In this document: piece after piece, positions 7,792-16,294 of the stretch
Layout: every line of letters begins with the position of its first letter
Numbering within the stretch: position 1 is the first letter of the stretch
Assembly: GCA_002928965.1 (NCBI GenBank)
Contig: PERU01000034.1
Location: 1 to 37,395, forward strand
From: Methylomonas sp.
GTDB taxonomy: Bacteria > Pseudomonadota > Gammaproteobacteria > Methylococcales > Methylomonadaceae
Reading direction: 5' to 3'
Length of the DNA stretch: 37,395 nt
Program-made: the position numbers and the translations under genes
The notes under the pieces: model-generated
Told to the model about the DNA's origin: nothing
What the model saw: the letters and a program-made list of their open reading frames with translations, nothing else
The model's database searches: none

Positions 7792-9573
7792 ATGGGCATC
7801 TTAACCTGGAGCGACCAACTGCTGGTCGGTATCGATAGTGTCGATAGTCAGCACCGGCAATTGGTGAATCTAATTAATCGGCTGGATGAAGTCGCGGCAC
7901 TTGGCGAAGATCATCACTCGTTGATCGAAACTGTCAACGAACTGGTCGATTACACCGTGTATCACTTCCAGCATGAGGAAGAACTGATGCAAAATGCCGA
8001 CTTCAACCCGGACATGTTTGCCAAGCATTGTCAGCAACATCAGGAATTTGTCGACAAAATGTTGCGCGTGCAAGCCGATGCAAAACTGGATCCGACTTTG
8101 TTGTCCAAAGACTTGCTGGATTTTTTGGTGGATTGGTTATGCCATCATATTTTGAAGACCGACAAGTTAATGGCTATCAGCCTCAACAAAGGTATCGATG
8201 CCGCCCGCATTGAAATTAATCGGGATGAGCAGGTCGATATTATGCACAGCAATCTGTATTCGGCGCTGCGGGAAAGCGAAGACCGCTTTAAGGAACTGGC
8301 GGACAATCTGCAAGCTCTTATCTGGGTGACCAATGCCAAGCACCTGCCGATTTTCTGTAATCAGTTTTGGTTTAAAACCCTGGGGTTACCGCGTGGCGCG
8401 GTGGATATGCAGCAATGGCTTGACGCCATCCACCCTGAAGACCGCGACCGGGTGAGCACCGCTTACCAGCAAGCCGCCGCAGAATTGAGTAAATTCGAGA
8501 TTCAGTATCGGTTGTGCCCGGCAGGCGGCGATATTGTCTGGATATTGGAAACGGCCGTGCCGCGTATCCGTCAAAACGGTAAGTTTGCCGGCTTGATGGG
8601 TTGTGGTATGAACATCACCTCGCAGAAAAAAGCCGAAGTGGCGTTGGCAGAAATCAATTTGCAACTGGAGCAGCAGGTCATTCAGCGGACCGAGGCGTTA
8701 ACTGCTGCCAATACCACCCTGGAAATTGAGAAAAATCAGCAAACCCTGCTGAACTCAAAGCTTCAGGAAGCCCAAACGCATCTGATTCAGTCGGAAAAAA
8801 TGGCATCCATAGGCCAATTGGCGGCAGGGGTGGCGCATGAGATCAATAATCCGCTGGGTTATATTTATTCCAATCTCAATAATTTAAAGCAATACATTCA
8901 GGATCTGGTTCAGGCTGCGGAACTGGCCGAACGGCTTACCCAACAGTTGCCGGCAGACAACCCCGATGTAGCGGGTTTTAATCAGTTTAAACAGTCTGTG
9001 GATTTGCAGTTTTTGAAAGAAGATGCAATTGATCTGGTTGAGGAATCCTTGGAAGGTGCTTCGCGGGCCAAAAAGATTGTGCAGGATTTACGTGATTTTT
9101 CCCGGATCGATAAACAGGAACGCGCTGTTTTTGATCTGGAGGCCGGGATGGACGCCACCTTGAATATCGTCAATAACGAATTGAAATACAAAGCCGAGAT
9201 CGTCAAAGAGTATGTGGGGCTCAAACCTTTTGAGTGTGTCGGCGCTCAGCTGAATCAGGTATTCATGAATTTACTGGTCAATGCCGCGCAGGCTATCGAT
9301 GAGTTCGGCAAAATCACCATTCGCACCGGTTATCAGGATGCGGATTGGTTGTGGGTGGAAGTGGAAGATACCGGCAAAGGCATGAGCGAAGCGACTAAAG
9401 CCAAAATTTTCGATCCGTTTTTTACCACCAAGCCTGTGGGCCATGGTACCGGCCTGGGTTTGTCTTTGTCGTATAAAATCATCAAGGATCATCAAGGTAG
9501 GATTGAAGTAGACTCCCAACTGGATCAGGGTACCCGTTTTCGGGTGTATTTGCCGGTTCTGGTCAGCGCTTAG
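7792..9573 (+). CDS. Hemerythrin-PAS sensor histidine kinase, 593 aa
   Basis: The start at ATG 7792 (MGILTWSDQL) begins exactly at the hemerythrin domain and has GAGGA about 13 bases upstream; longer in-frame starts add unrelated residues. Residues 1-135 are hemerythrin with all ligands visible (DSQHRQ, YHFQHEEEL, KHCQQHQEF, CHHILKTD). Residues about 160-280 form a PAS/PAC domain, 285-340 a coiled coil, and then a histidine kinase core with the H-box at His349 (GVAHEINNPLGY), N-box NLLVNAAQAI, G1 VEDTGKGM and G2 GHGTGLGLS. There is no membrane segment, so it should sense oxygen or NO in the cytoplasm through its di-iron site. Its likely partners are the REC proteins downstream. Confidence 0.92.
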   Translation: MGILTWSDQLLVGIDSVDSQHRQLVNLINRLDEVAALGEDHHSLIETVNELVDYTVYHFQHEEELMQNADFNPDMFAKHCQQHQEFVDKMLRVQADAKLDPTLLSKDLLDFLVDWLCHHILKTDKLMAISLNKGIDAARIEINRDEQVDIMHSNLYSALRESEDRFKELADNLQALIWVTNAKHLPIFCNQFWFKTLGLPRGAVDMQQWLDAIHPEDRDRVSTAYQQAAAELSKFEIQYRLCPAGGDIVWILETAVPRIRQNGKFAGLMGCGMNITSQKKAEVALAEINLQLEQQVIQRTEALTAANTTLEIEKNQQTLLNSKLQEAQTHLIQSEKMASIGQLAAGVAHEINNPLGYIYSNLNNLKQYIQDLVQAAELAERLTQQLPADNPDVAGFNQFKQSVDLQFLKEDAIDLVEESLEGASRAKKIVQDLRDFSRIDKQERAVFDLEAGMDATLNIVNNELKYKAEIVKEYVGLKPFECVGAQLNQVFMNLLVNAAQAIDEFGKITIRTGYQDADWLWVEVEDTGKGMSEATKAKIFDPFFTTKPVGHGTGLGLSLSYKIIKDHQGRIEVDSQLDQGTRFRVYLPVLVSA

Positions 9574-9618
9574 GTATGGGTGTAACTAATCTCCCCGTTT
9601 CGGCTGATAAGTATTTTT

Positions 9619-9706
9619 CCGTTCGTCCTGTCGAAGGATGGATGCGGAAATACCGGCGCTCGCCACGCCAAACCGTTTATGCTTCGACATTGCTCAGTAC
9701 GAACGG
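9619..9706 (+). repeat. Palindromic intergenic repeat
   Basis: The ends form an imperfect inverted repeat: CCGTTCGTCCTGTCGAAG on the left, and CTTCGACATTGCTCAGTACG followed by AACGG on the right. It resembles the extragenic palindromes built on CCGTTCGT...TGTCGAAG that are common in proteobacteria (from memory). It is non-coding and lies between the kinase gene and repeat copy C. Confidence 0.6.
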
Positions 9707-9750
9707 TTTACTGGGACCCGTTGTTCGGGACCTGATTTTTGACGAAATCC

Positions 9751-9913
9751 TTAGGATTTCGCTACAAATAACGTCCCCCTTTGAAAAAGGGGGATCGAGG
9801 GGGATTTATTAAAAAATCTCCCCCCAACCCCTCTTTATCAAAGAGGGGGCAAGAATCGTGTGATTCGGAATAAGCAGAATTCCGGGAAGTTATTTATGAC
9901 CATATCCTTAGTT
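9751..9913 (+). repeat. MITE-like palindromic repeat, copy C
   Basis: This is the complete reference copy, about 160 bp. The left end reads TTAGGATTTCGCTACAAATA and the right end, reverse-complemented, reads TAAGGATATGGTCATAAATA, giving an imperfect terminal inverted repeat of about 20 bp. Two internal hairpins are present (CCCCCTTTGAAAAAGGGGG and CCCCTCTTTATCAAAGAGGGG). It ends five bases before the start codon of the response-regulator gene at 9918, so that gene's ribosome-binding region lies largely within repeat sequence. Confidence 0.85.
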
Positions 9914-9917
9914 ACTT

Positions 9918-11243
9918 ATGACGATGACTGAACTGCCGCCAGATAGCCTAAAGCCGGCGAACTTGCTGTTCGTCGACGATGAGCCCAATGTCTTAAAATC
10001 CCTGAGGCGGTTATTTCGCGCAGCCGAATACAACGTTTTTCTGGCCGAAGGCGGTCAGGCTGGTCTGGCGCTTTTGCAGCAGCACCCCATCGATTTGATT
10101 ATCTCCGACATGCGCATGCCGCAAATGGATGGTGCAGAATTTCTGGCTCAAGCCGCGCAGCGTTGGCCGGAAACGGTGCGGATTTTGTTGACCGGTTATG
10201 CGGATATTGAATCGACGATTGCGGCTGTCAACAACGGCAAAATATACAGCTATTTCAGCAAGCCCTGGGAAGACAATGAATTAAAAATTCTGGTCAACAA
10301 TGCGCTGGAGCAAAAGCGACTGCGAGAGCAACGCCAGCAGTTGTTCGAAATCGTCAATCGGCAAAATCAGCAACTCAAGGAACTGAATGCCAGTCTGGAA
10401 GAAAAGGTTGAAAAACGCACAGAGCAGTTAAAGCTTTCGTTGTTGCGCATCGATCAGGCTCATGATGCACTCAAAAAACAGTACGCCGAATCGGTGAAGG
10501 TCTTTGCCAAGACGATTGAAATGCGACCCGGCATTAAAAGCGGTCATGCCATTTATATGGCGGAAAGTGCTCGGGAGGTAGGTGTTCGGATGGGGTTGGA
10601 TGTTGCTCAGCTCAAGGATTTGGTGTATGCCGGTTTGTTGCTGCAAATCGGTAAAATGAGTTTGCCCGATAGCTTGCTGACCCAGTCGCAAATGTCGATG
10701 TCCAGCCAGCAAAAAAGGCGCTTTCTCAATCATGCTCAGGAAGGTGGAAATTTACTGAAAGGCATAGAGCCATTACAAAACGCCGCAATGATCATCCATC
10801 ATCAGTACGAAAATTACGATGGTTCTGGCGAACCTGCGGGGCTCAAAGGGGGGGATATTCCGCTGGGTGCGCGGATTCTATCGGTGATTCGGGATTACAT
10901 CACTTATCTGGATGGTTCTATCACCGGCACCGCAATGACGACCGAACAGGTTAAAAGCCGGTTGCAATCCAAAAAGCACAGTCACTACGACCCCGAGGTG
11001 GTGGATAGTTTTCTGGCTGTCTTGAAAGAATCGGAACAAAGTAGTGACGAACGACCCGTGGTTGAAATTTCCTGGACTCAGCTGCAGCCCGGCATGGAGG
11101 TAGCCGAGGTGATCAGCAATCAGGTGCTATATCTCAAGGATCAGATTCTCAGCGAGAAAAACATTGAAGATATACTAAACCTGAGAAAGTACGGCAAAAA
11201 TCTGGTCCTGCGGGTTCGCTTGGGACATCATCATCCGTCATAA
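9918..11243 (+). CDS. Response regulator with degenerate HD-GYP output domain, 441 aa
   Basis: Residues 15-130 are a REC domain with the acidic pocket (FVDDEP), phospho-acceptor Asp64 (SDMRMP) and Lys115 (SKPW). Residues 135-190 form a coiled coil. Residues about 195-355 align with HD-GYP phosphodiesterases: His210, His272, His294-His295 and YDGSGEP are recognisable. However, the eponymous His-Asp of the LLHDIGK motif is Leu242-Gln243 (LLLQIGK) and GYP is GEP, so c-di-GMP hydrolysis is probably lost and the domain may act as a binding or docking module. A C-terminal stretch of about 85 residues follows. It lies just downstream of the hemerythrin kinase, separated only by repeats, and is the best candidate target of that kinase. 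Confidence 0.9.
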   Translation: MTMTELPPDSLKPANLLFVDDEPNVLKSLRRLFRAAEYNVFLAEGGQAGLALLQQHPIDLIISDMRMPQMDGAEFLAQAAQRWPETVRILLTGYADIESTIAAVNNGKIYSYFSKPWEDNELKILVNNALEQKRLREQRQQLFEIVNRQNQQLKELNASLEEKVEKRTEQLKLSLLRIDQAHDALKKQYAESVKVFAKTIEMRPGIKSGHAIYMAESAREVGVRMGLDVAQLKDLVYAGLLLQIGKMSLPDSLLTQSQMSMSSQQKRRFLNHAQEGGNLLKGIEPLQNAAMIIHHQYENYDGSGEPAGLKGGDIPLGARILSVIRDYITYLDGSITGTAMTTEQVKSRLQSKKHSHYDPEVVDSFLAVLKESEQSSDERPVVEISWTQLQPGMEVAEVISNQVLYLKDQILSEKNIEDILNLRKYGKNLVLRVRLGHHHPS

Positions 11244-11252
11244 ACCAAGCGC

Positions 11253-11789
11253 TTAAAAATCCTGCTCGTCCAAAATAATCGATCCATCCTCGGCCCAGTT
11301 GACTTTGGTTATGCCCGGCTCTTCGGCTTCAAGGGCTTTGATCATGGCGTCTTTTTCCACCAATAATTTTTGCTGTGCGCGCACCTGATCCGCTAATGCC
11401 CGGTTTTCCAATAACATCCGCCGATGGGCCAAGCCGTTTTTGACCACGGTGGTGATTTCCAGATTGCTCCAGGGTTTATTGATAAAACGAAACACTTCGG
11501 CTTCGTTGATGGCATGCTGAACGCCCTCCAGATCAGCGAGACCCGATAGCACAATGCGAACCGCATCCGGTTGTATGCGCTTAAACAGGATTAAAAAATC
11601 CACACCGTTGATGCCGGGCATTTTATAGTCGGTAATCACCAGATCAAACGTACGCTGCTCGGCCATTGATAACGCTTCTTCACTGCTGCAGGCTGTACTT
11701 AAATGATAGTCCTTGAATAAGCGTGACAGGGCTTTCAGTACATTGGGTTCGTCGTCGACGAGTAGGATATTGATGTCAGATTCGGTCAT
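11253..11789 (-). CDS. Response regulator, REC domain with coiled-coil tail, 178 aa
   Basis: Residues 6-120 are a REC domain with LLVDDEP, phospho-acceptor Asp54 (ITDYKMPG), Ser81 (LSG) and Lys104 (NKPW). The rest is a charged coiled coil (about 120-155) and a short acidic tail with no DNA-binding or enzymatic domain. The REC half closely resembles that of the 9918 protein (shared DDEPNVLK and KPW motifs), suggesting an old duplication. The two genes converge with only 9 bp between stop codons, and no terminator hairpin is seen there. It may be a phosphate sink or a protein-interaction output. Confidence 0.88.
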   Translation of the reverse strand: MTESDINILLVDDEPNVLKALSRLFKDYHLSTACSSEEALSMAEQRTFDLVITDYKMPGINGVDFLILFKRIQPDAVRIVLSGLADLEGVQHAINEAEVFRFINKPWSNLEITTVVKNGLAHRRMLLENRALADQVRAQQKLLVEKDAMIKALEAEEPGITKVNWAEDGSIILDEQDF

Positions 11790-12257
11790 GGGTTGGCTCT
11801 GAGATTGACGATGTTGCCTTAGCGGTTTCTCGCGCTATGCTTTTTGCAAGTTTATAGCACAAGCATGGAAATTGATTGCTTAAGCCAAAAAACAAAGCCG
11901 ATTATAAACCTGCTTCAGCCAAGTCTAAATTCCTGCTCTCAGGATTGTCGACGCCAGGCGCACGCCAAGGATGCAAACGTCGAACACACATTTGAATGGA
12001 GATTTTAGCCGGGAATACGCCAACAGCTTGCTTATTTTTGCTGAACCCGATGCACTTGGACTGCCAATTCTCGTTACCAACCCCTTTGAGGCATTCGGAT
12101 ACCGATTTAAGCTATCCTAATAGCGGTCATTGGAAATTTGACCCTATCAAACCTGGCCAGCCAATCAAATGTGACCCAATGCAGGACATTTTTGATCTTG
12201 ATCAATTTAGTGATATTAAATAATATATATTGGTACTTATCACGGGAGGCAAGGGTT
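11790..12257. other. Intergenic region, no supported gene
   Basis: About 470 bp without a convincing reading frame. It includes two near direct repeats, AAATTTGACCCTAT (12134) and AAATGTGACCCAAT (12167), which could be a worn insertion-sequence end, and a TTGATC-TT-GATCAA palindrome near 12195 just before an AT-rich promoter-like stretch that leads into the broken parD gene. Confidence 0.5.
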
Positions 12258-12503
12258 ATGCAGCAAAAAAACACTAGTGTGACGATAGGCGCACACTTTG
12301 AACAATTCATAGCCAAATAAATTCACGAGGGACGCTACGGATCGGCAAGCGAAACAGTCAGGGCAGGCTTACGCTTGTTAGAAGAGAGGGAACTGAAATT
12401 AGCGGCTTTACAAAAAGCCCTTATAGACGGCGAGGAAAGTGGCAGGGCTGATTATTCCTTAAAAGGTTCAATAGCCGAGCTTGACCAAGAAAGTTTTAAC
12501 TAA
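12258..12503 (+). pseudogene. parD: ParD-type antitoxin pseudogene (in-frame stop)
   Basis: Translation from ATG 12258, which has a GGGAGG site about 9 bases upstream, gives MQQKNTSVTIGAHFEQFIAK, then a TAA stop at 12318-12320. The same frame then continues IHEGRYGSASETVRAGLRLL and on to residue 81. This is the ribbon-helix-helix ParD pattern (SEtVRaGLRLLEERE), and the stop falls where a Gln, Lys or Glu codon is expected, so one base change (for example CAA to TAA) would explain it. The annotated end overlaps the parE start (TAATG), the usual toxin-antitoxin coupling. Confidence 0.85.
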
Positions 12504-12795
12504 TGGCAGGTTTTGAACTTACCAATAAGGCTAAATCCGATCTTAAAGATATTGCCATCTATACTCAAAATACTTGGGGAAATCGTCAAAGAAACATTTA
12601 TCTAACCGCGCTTGATAAATCATTTTATGCTTTGGCACCCGATCACCTGAGGGTCGTGATTGCTGCGAAATACGGAGCGGCTACCGTAAGCATAAAGTAG
12701 GCAAGCATATTATTTACTACTGTGAAATTAACGCAAACCTCATTGAAATAGTCCGTATTCTTCACGAACGAAAGGACATAGATTCCCAACTATAA
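12503..12795 (+). pseudogene. parE: ParE-type toxin pseudogene (frameshift)
   Basis: The first frame reads MAGFELTNKAKSDLKDIAIY...YALAPDH, the start of a RelE/ParE toxin. After about 12645 the homology moves to the next frame: GRDCCEIRSGYRKHKVGKHI, then IYYCEINANLIEIVRILHER and a short tail to a stop at 12795. That is the standard ParE C-terminal half, so the shift equals loss of one base (or gain of two) near 12645-12652. As read, the product would be a 65-aa truncated protein lacking the conserved C-terminal strands, so it is presumably non-toxic. Loss of toxin would allow the upstream antitoxin to decay. Confidence 0.87.
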
Positions 12796-12965
12796 AACCG
12801 CATGGTCAGTTCCTGTCGCATTATCTAAAAAAACTCTGTTTGTAGGCATACTGGCATTCATAAAAATCATTGCCCATCTTACATTTACCGTCTGTTGGCA
12901 CATTGCCGAACTATATTCTGCTCTATTCATCGCCATAAAGCGGCCAGTCGCGATTTGCAGGTTTT

Positions 12966-12995
12966 GGTCGCTATGTGTAGATTTACATAGCGACC
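12966..12995. repeat. Perfect hairpin
   Basis: GGTCGCTATGT and ACATAGCGACC form an 11-bp perfect stem around an 8-base loop (GTAGATTT). There is no T-run on either side, so it is not a textbook intrinsic terminator. Confidence 0.6.
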
Positions 12996-13074
12996 CATTG
13001 CCGTCATTGGGTTATAAAATCGAATGTCGGTTTTAGTAATTTTTTTTGATCATTGATGATGTCAAAAATAAAAT

Positions 13075-13160
13075 GTAGGGTGGGCAACGCTTTTCTGCCC
13101 ACCTTTCGAAGACAACAGCTTTAAATCAGCGTGGGCACAAAAAGCGTGTGCCCACCCTAC
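13075..13160. repeat. Palindromic intergenic repeat, 86 bp
   Basis: The left end starts GTAGGGTGGGCAACGCTTTT and the right end, reverse-complemented, starts GTAGGGTGGGCACACGCTTT, giving an inverted repeat of about 28 bp with one indel. Such GTAGGGTGGGCA palindromes are widespread short mobile or REP-like units in bacteria (from memory). It is non-coding. Confidence 0.75.
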
Positions 13161-13732
13161 TAGGCTGTCAATGCCCGTTAGCGACCCAAACCCGTCTATC
13201 GAGCTTCTCCAAACCGGTCATTCAGTGAAATACAGATTCTGCGAACTGCTGGCCTATAAAGCAGACGTTGGTGGCCTCAACCTACCGGCCAAAACCGGCC
13301 GGTGATGATGGCTGCGAAATTTTCCATCCCTAAGTTCAGCGAATGGCAGCTTTTCGGAGAGGAAGTTTGAGTCATCATTGGCTCGAGCTGTTAAGGGTTG
13401 TCAGATGCCTGCCCTTCACCACATGCCGGTGCTGCAGCGACAAACCGTCGAGGGCAAGCGTCGGACAAGCCTCGAGGGAGGAAACCGCGGGCTACGTAGT
13501 GACATGTTTGGATGGAGAGCAGTCTATGGGGATTTGAATTGTGGGTCGGTCTTTCCTTTGGCTAACAAGTCCATCTGTGGAGTGATGGCATAACGCAGTT
13601 TCCTTGGCTTGAAGCCAATGTAACTGTTTTTTTGTTGCTTTTGATGCCCAAAATTGGAGATTTTCCAACTCTCGGCCAAACCTTTCCGTATCGGTTCTAG
13701 CCGATGAATCTGTGACTGAGGGTTTAGCATCG

Positions 13733-14920
13733 TCATGGTGCACCTGCCTGCGAGGGCGGCGCTCTAATCAGCGGTTTGCGCACCAGGATTTCCACGATGA
13801 TCATCGCCGCCCCGCAGTCCGGGCAGACGAAGGTTGGCTGGGTTACCTTTTCCGGTGCATCCTTGGGTTCTACGGGGGCAGGCGCAACGTGCAGCAATTC
13901 ACGGGCTTGAGCAAGATGATCACGGCGTCTGCCATTGGCAAGCAAGCCATAATGCCGAATGCGATGAAAACCGCTGGGCAGCACATGCAGCAGAAAGCGG
14001 CGGATGAACTCGTCCGGACTGAGGGTCATGGTTTTATGCCGCGTCCTACCTTGGGCCCGATAGTCTTTCCAACGGAAGGTAACGCCACGCTCATCCATGG
14101 CGAGCAGTCGTGAATTGGCAATGGCCACGCGATGGGTATAGCGCGACAGATACGCCAATACCGCTTCAGGGCCGGCAAACGGGCGTTTGGCGTAAACGAC
14201 CCATTCGCATTTTCGCAGCGGTGCGAGCCAGTCAGCAAAGGCCGTCGCATCGGATAGAGAGGCATAGTCACCGAAGAACTGCAAACGTCCATTTGTATGT
14301 GCCAAGCTCAGTGCTTCCAGAAACCGCCGCCGAAATAAGCGTGACAACACCCGTACGGATAAAAAGAAGCCCCGTTTGCAGTTGATCCAGCGTTCACCGT
14401 CCAGTGACAAGCCACCGCCGGGGACGATGCCATGCACATGCGGATGATGCGTCAAGGCCGATCCCCAGGTATGCAACACCAGGGTGGCGCCGATCTGCGC
14501 GCCCAGATGTTTCGGATCGGCGGCTATCGTGCGTAACGTCTCGGCGGCGATCTCAAATAGCAGGCCATAGATCACCGTTTTATTGTAATACGCGATGGCG
14601 CTGATCGGCGCCGGCAGGGTAAACACCACGTGGTAATATTCCACTGGCAATAGATCAGCCTGTCGGGCTTCAAGCCAACGTTTGGCCGCGCTAGCCTGGC
14701 ACTTCGGACAATGGCGGTTTCGGCAGGAGTTGTAAGCGATATCTTGATGCTCGCAGGCAGTGCACTGCAAGACATGGCCACCCAATGTTGCGGTACGACA
14801 CTGTTCAATGGCGGACATGACTTTCAGTTGACCGAGACTTAAGTGGTCATACTGAGCATCCCGCCAAGCGGGGCCGTGGGCGCGGAAAATATCCGCCACC
14901 TCAAGCGCGAGGCGCGCCAT
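13733..14920 (-). mobile_element. IS91-family transposase, 395 aa
   Basis: The protein is a complete IS91-type HUH/rolling-circle transposase. It has an N-terminal zinc-binding region with Cys pairs (CTACEHQ and CRNRHCPKC), the HUH motif in HHPHVHGIVPGG, and the catalytic tyrosine region AYLSRYTHRVAIAN. A second Cys pair (CPDCG) lies near the C-terminus. It nicks single-stranded DNA at the element's ends. The start lies 12 bp after the stop of the tyrosine recombinase gene on the same strand, so both belong to one element. The element ends were not pinned down. Confidence 0.93.
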
Positions 14921-14932
14921 GGGCTTGCTGAC

Positions 14933-15808
14933 CTACAGTGGCTGTAAAGTCTCTATCGGACTGACAACCTCCCGCAGAATATCGGTGGCCACCTGCGCAT
15001 ATAACGCCGTAGTCTCCAATTTCTTGTGGCCCAGCAACACCTGGATCACCCGGATATCCACCTTCTGCTCCAGCAAGTGAGTCGCAAAGCTGTGCCGCAG
15101 GGTATGCATGGAAACACGCTTATCAATCTTTGCCGCCTCGGCTGCGGCCTTGATCGCCCGGTTGAGTTGGCGGGTACTGAGCGGGTCGATGGGGTCCAAA
15201 CCTGGAAACAGCCAGCCACCGGGTAGCATTTTGCCTTGGGCATGGGCGAACTTCCACCAAGCCCGCAAGCGTTCCAGCAGCACCGGCGACAGCATCGCGT
15301 AACGATCCTTGCTGCCTTTGCCCTGCTCGACGCGTAAGATCATGCGCTGGCTATCGACGTCACTGACCTTCAGCGACACCACCTCGCTGGCACGCAAACC
15401 CGCGCCGTACGCCACCGATAACGCCGTTTGATGCTTCAAATTCTCCACGGCAGCGAGCAAGCGAGCCACCTCTTCACGACTCAAGACCACCGGCAGTTTG
15501 CGAGGCTCATGCACCGAGTGCATCTTGGCCAACAACTCGGGGTGATCCAGCGTTGCTTCGAACAGAAACTTCAGCCCGGTAATCGTTGCATTCAGTGAAA
15601 TCGACGAAATCCCCTGATCAACCAAATGCAGCTGATAGCGGCGTAAATCTTCGGCGTTGGCGGTATCCGGCGATCGCCCTAGGAACTTCGCGAATCGCTT
15701 CACGACCCGGATATAACTGGATTGGGTTTTGGGGGAGAGTTTACGCATCCGCATGTCGTCGATCATGCGTTGGCGTAACGGAGTGATGGGTTGAGCTGTA
15801 GAAGTCAT
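14933..15808 (-). mobile_element. Tyrosine recombinase of the IS91-type element, 291 aa
   Basis: ATG at 15808 was chosen because AGGAG stands seven bases upstream; an upstream in-frame start at 15847 adds 13 residues. It has an N-terminal SAM-like core-binding domain (about 1-95) and a catalytic domain with Arg in GAGLRASEV, Lys in GKGSKDR, HTLRHSFATH, LLGHKKLETT and the nucleophile Tyr in TALYAQV. All catalytic residues are present. Such integrases accompany some IS91 transposases; their exact function in transposition is not settled. Confidence 0.92.
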
Positions 15809-15847
15809 GACACTGCTCCTATCTTGAAACAAGGCGGATTGCCTCAT

Positions 15848-16240
15848 CTCATAGACAGTGGAAACAGCGATATGATGTCAATCTACAAGGACTTTGCTAC
15901 ACAGCCTCCCTAGCGCGGAGCGGTTTAGTCCACCGGCCAAAAGCGGTCTATGAAGAATGCAAAAAATCAGTGCTCCAAATGGCCGGTTTAGCGCAGACTT
16001 CCGACATTTGCATTGTGCCCATTTTCTAAACGCCTAAAATAGGCTGAACAGCATTAGCCTAACGGGCCTCTAATTTGGTGTCTGGAAGAATACTCCCTTT
16101 TTTCATTATTCTGCCGACAGCACTGCTTATTATTACGACCGCTGTTCGGCGCAGGTGTCCGGGTATTGCGAATTGCTCCCCGCGGCAGATTGATTTTGGT
16201 ATAGGTGACGGCGGACAGTGCCGGTACATCATGGCCTAAT
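15848..16240. other. Intergenic region, no supported gene
   Basis: About 390 bp between the IS91-type element and the nor terminator. The promoter-side end of the element probably lies near 15900 (around CTACAAGGACTTTGCTACAC), but I could not fix it. No reading frame with family features was seen. Confidence 0.45.
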
Positions 16241-16271
16241 CCAGGTCTGGTCAGTGATTAGCCAGACCTGG
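16241..16271. terminator. Hairpin terminator downstream of norB
   Basis: CCAGGTCTGG and CCAGACCTGG form a perfect 10-bp stem with an 11-base loop, 23 bp after the norB stop. The T-run (TTTT) follows on the plus strand, so the structure is a stronger terminator for rightward transcription entering nor; for norB itself it has little U tail. Confidence 0.7.
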
Positions 16272-16294
16272 TTTTAGATGGCAAATAATCAGCC

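Larger units (their letters stand above)
12796..13732. other. Long intergenic region with repeats, no supported gene
   Basis: About 940 bp. It holds an 11-bp perfect hairpin (12966-12995), a palindromic repeat (13075-13160), a CCGGCC-AAAA-CCGGCCGG inverted repeat near 13287, and, towards 13600-13732, probably the transposase-proximal end of the IS91-type element. Short frames here overlap on both strands and show no family features. Confidence 0.5.

Noticed and set aside
12966-12995. Hairpin as an intrinsic terminator for parDE
   Set aside because: It is 170 bp beyond the gene and has no T-run on either strand.
13343-13743. Overlapping short frames on both strands in front of the IS91 transposase
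   Set aside because: No motif, no ribosome site and no coherent codon use; the DNA is more likely the non-coding end of the element.
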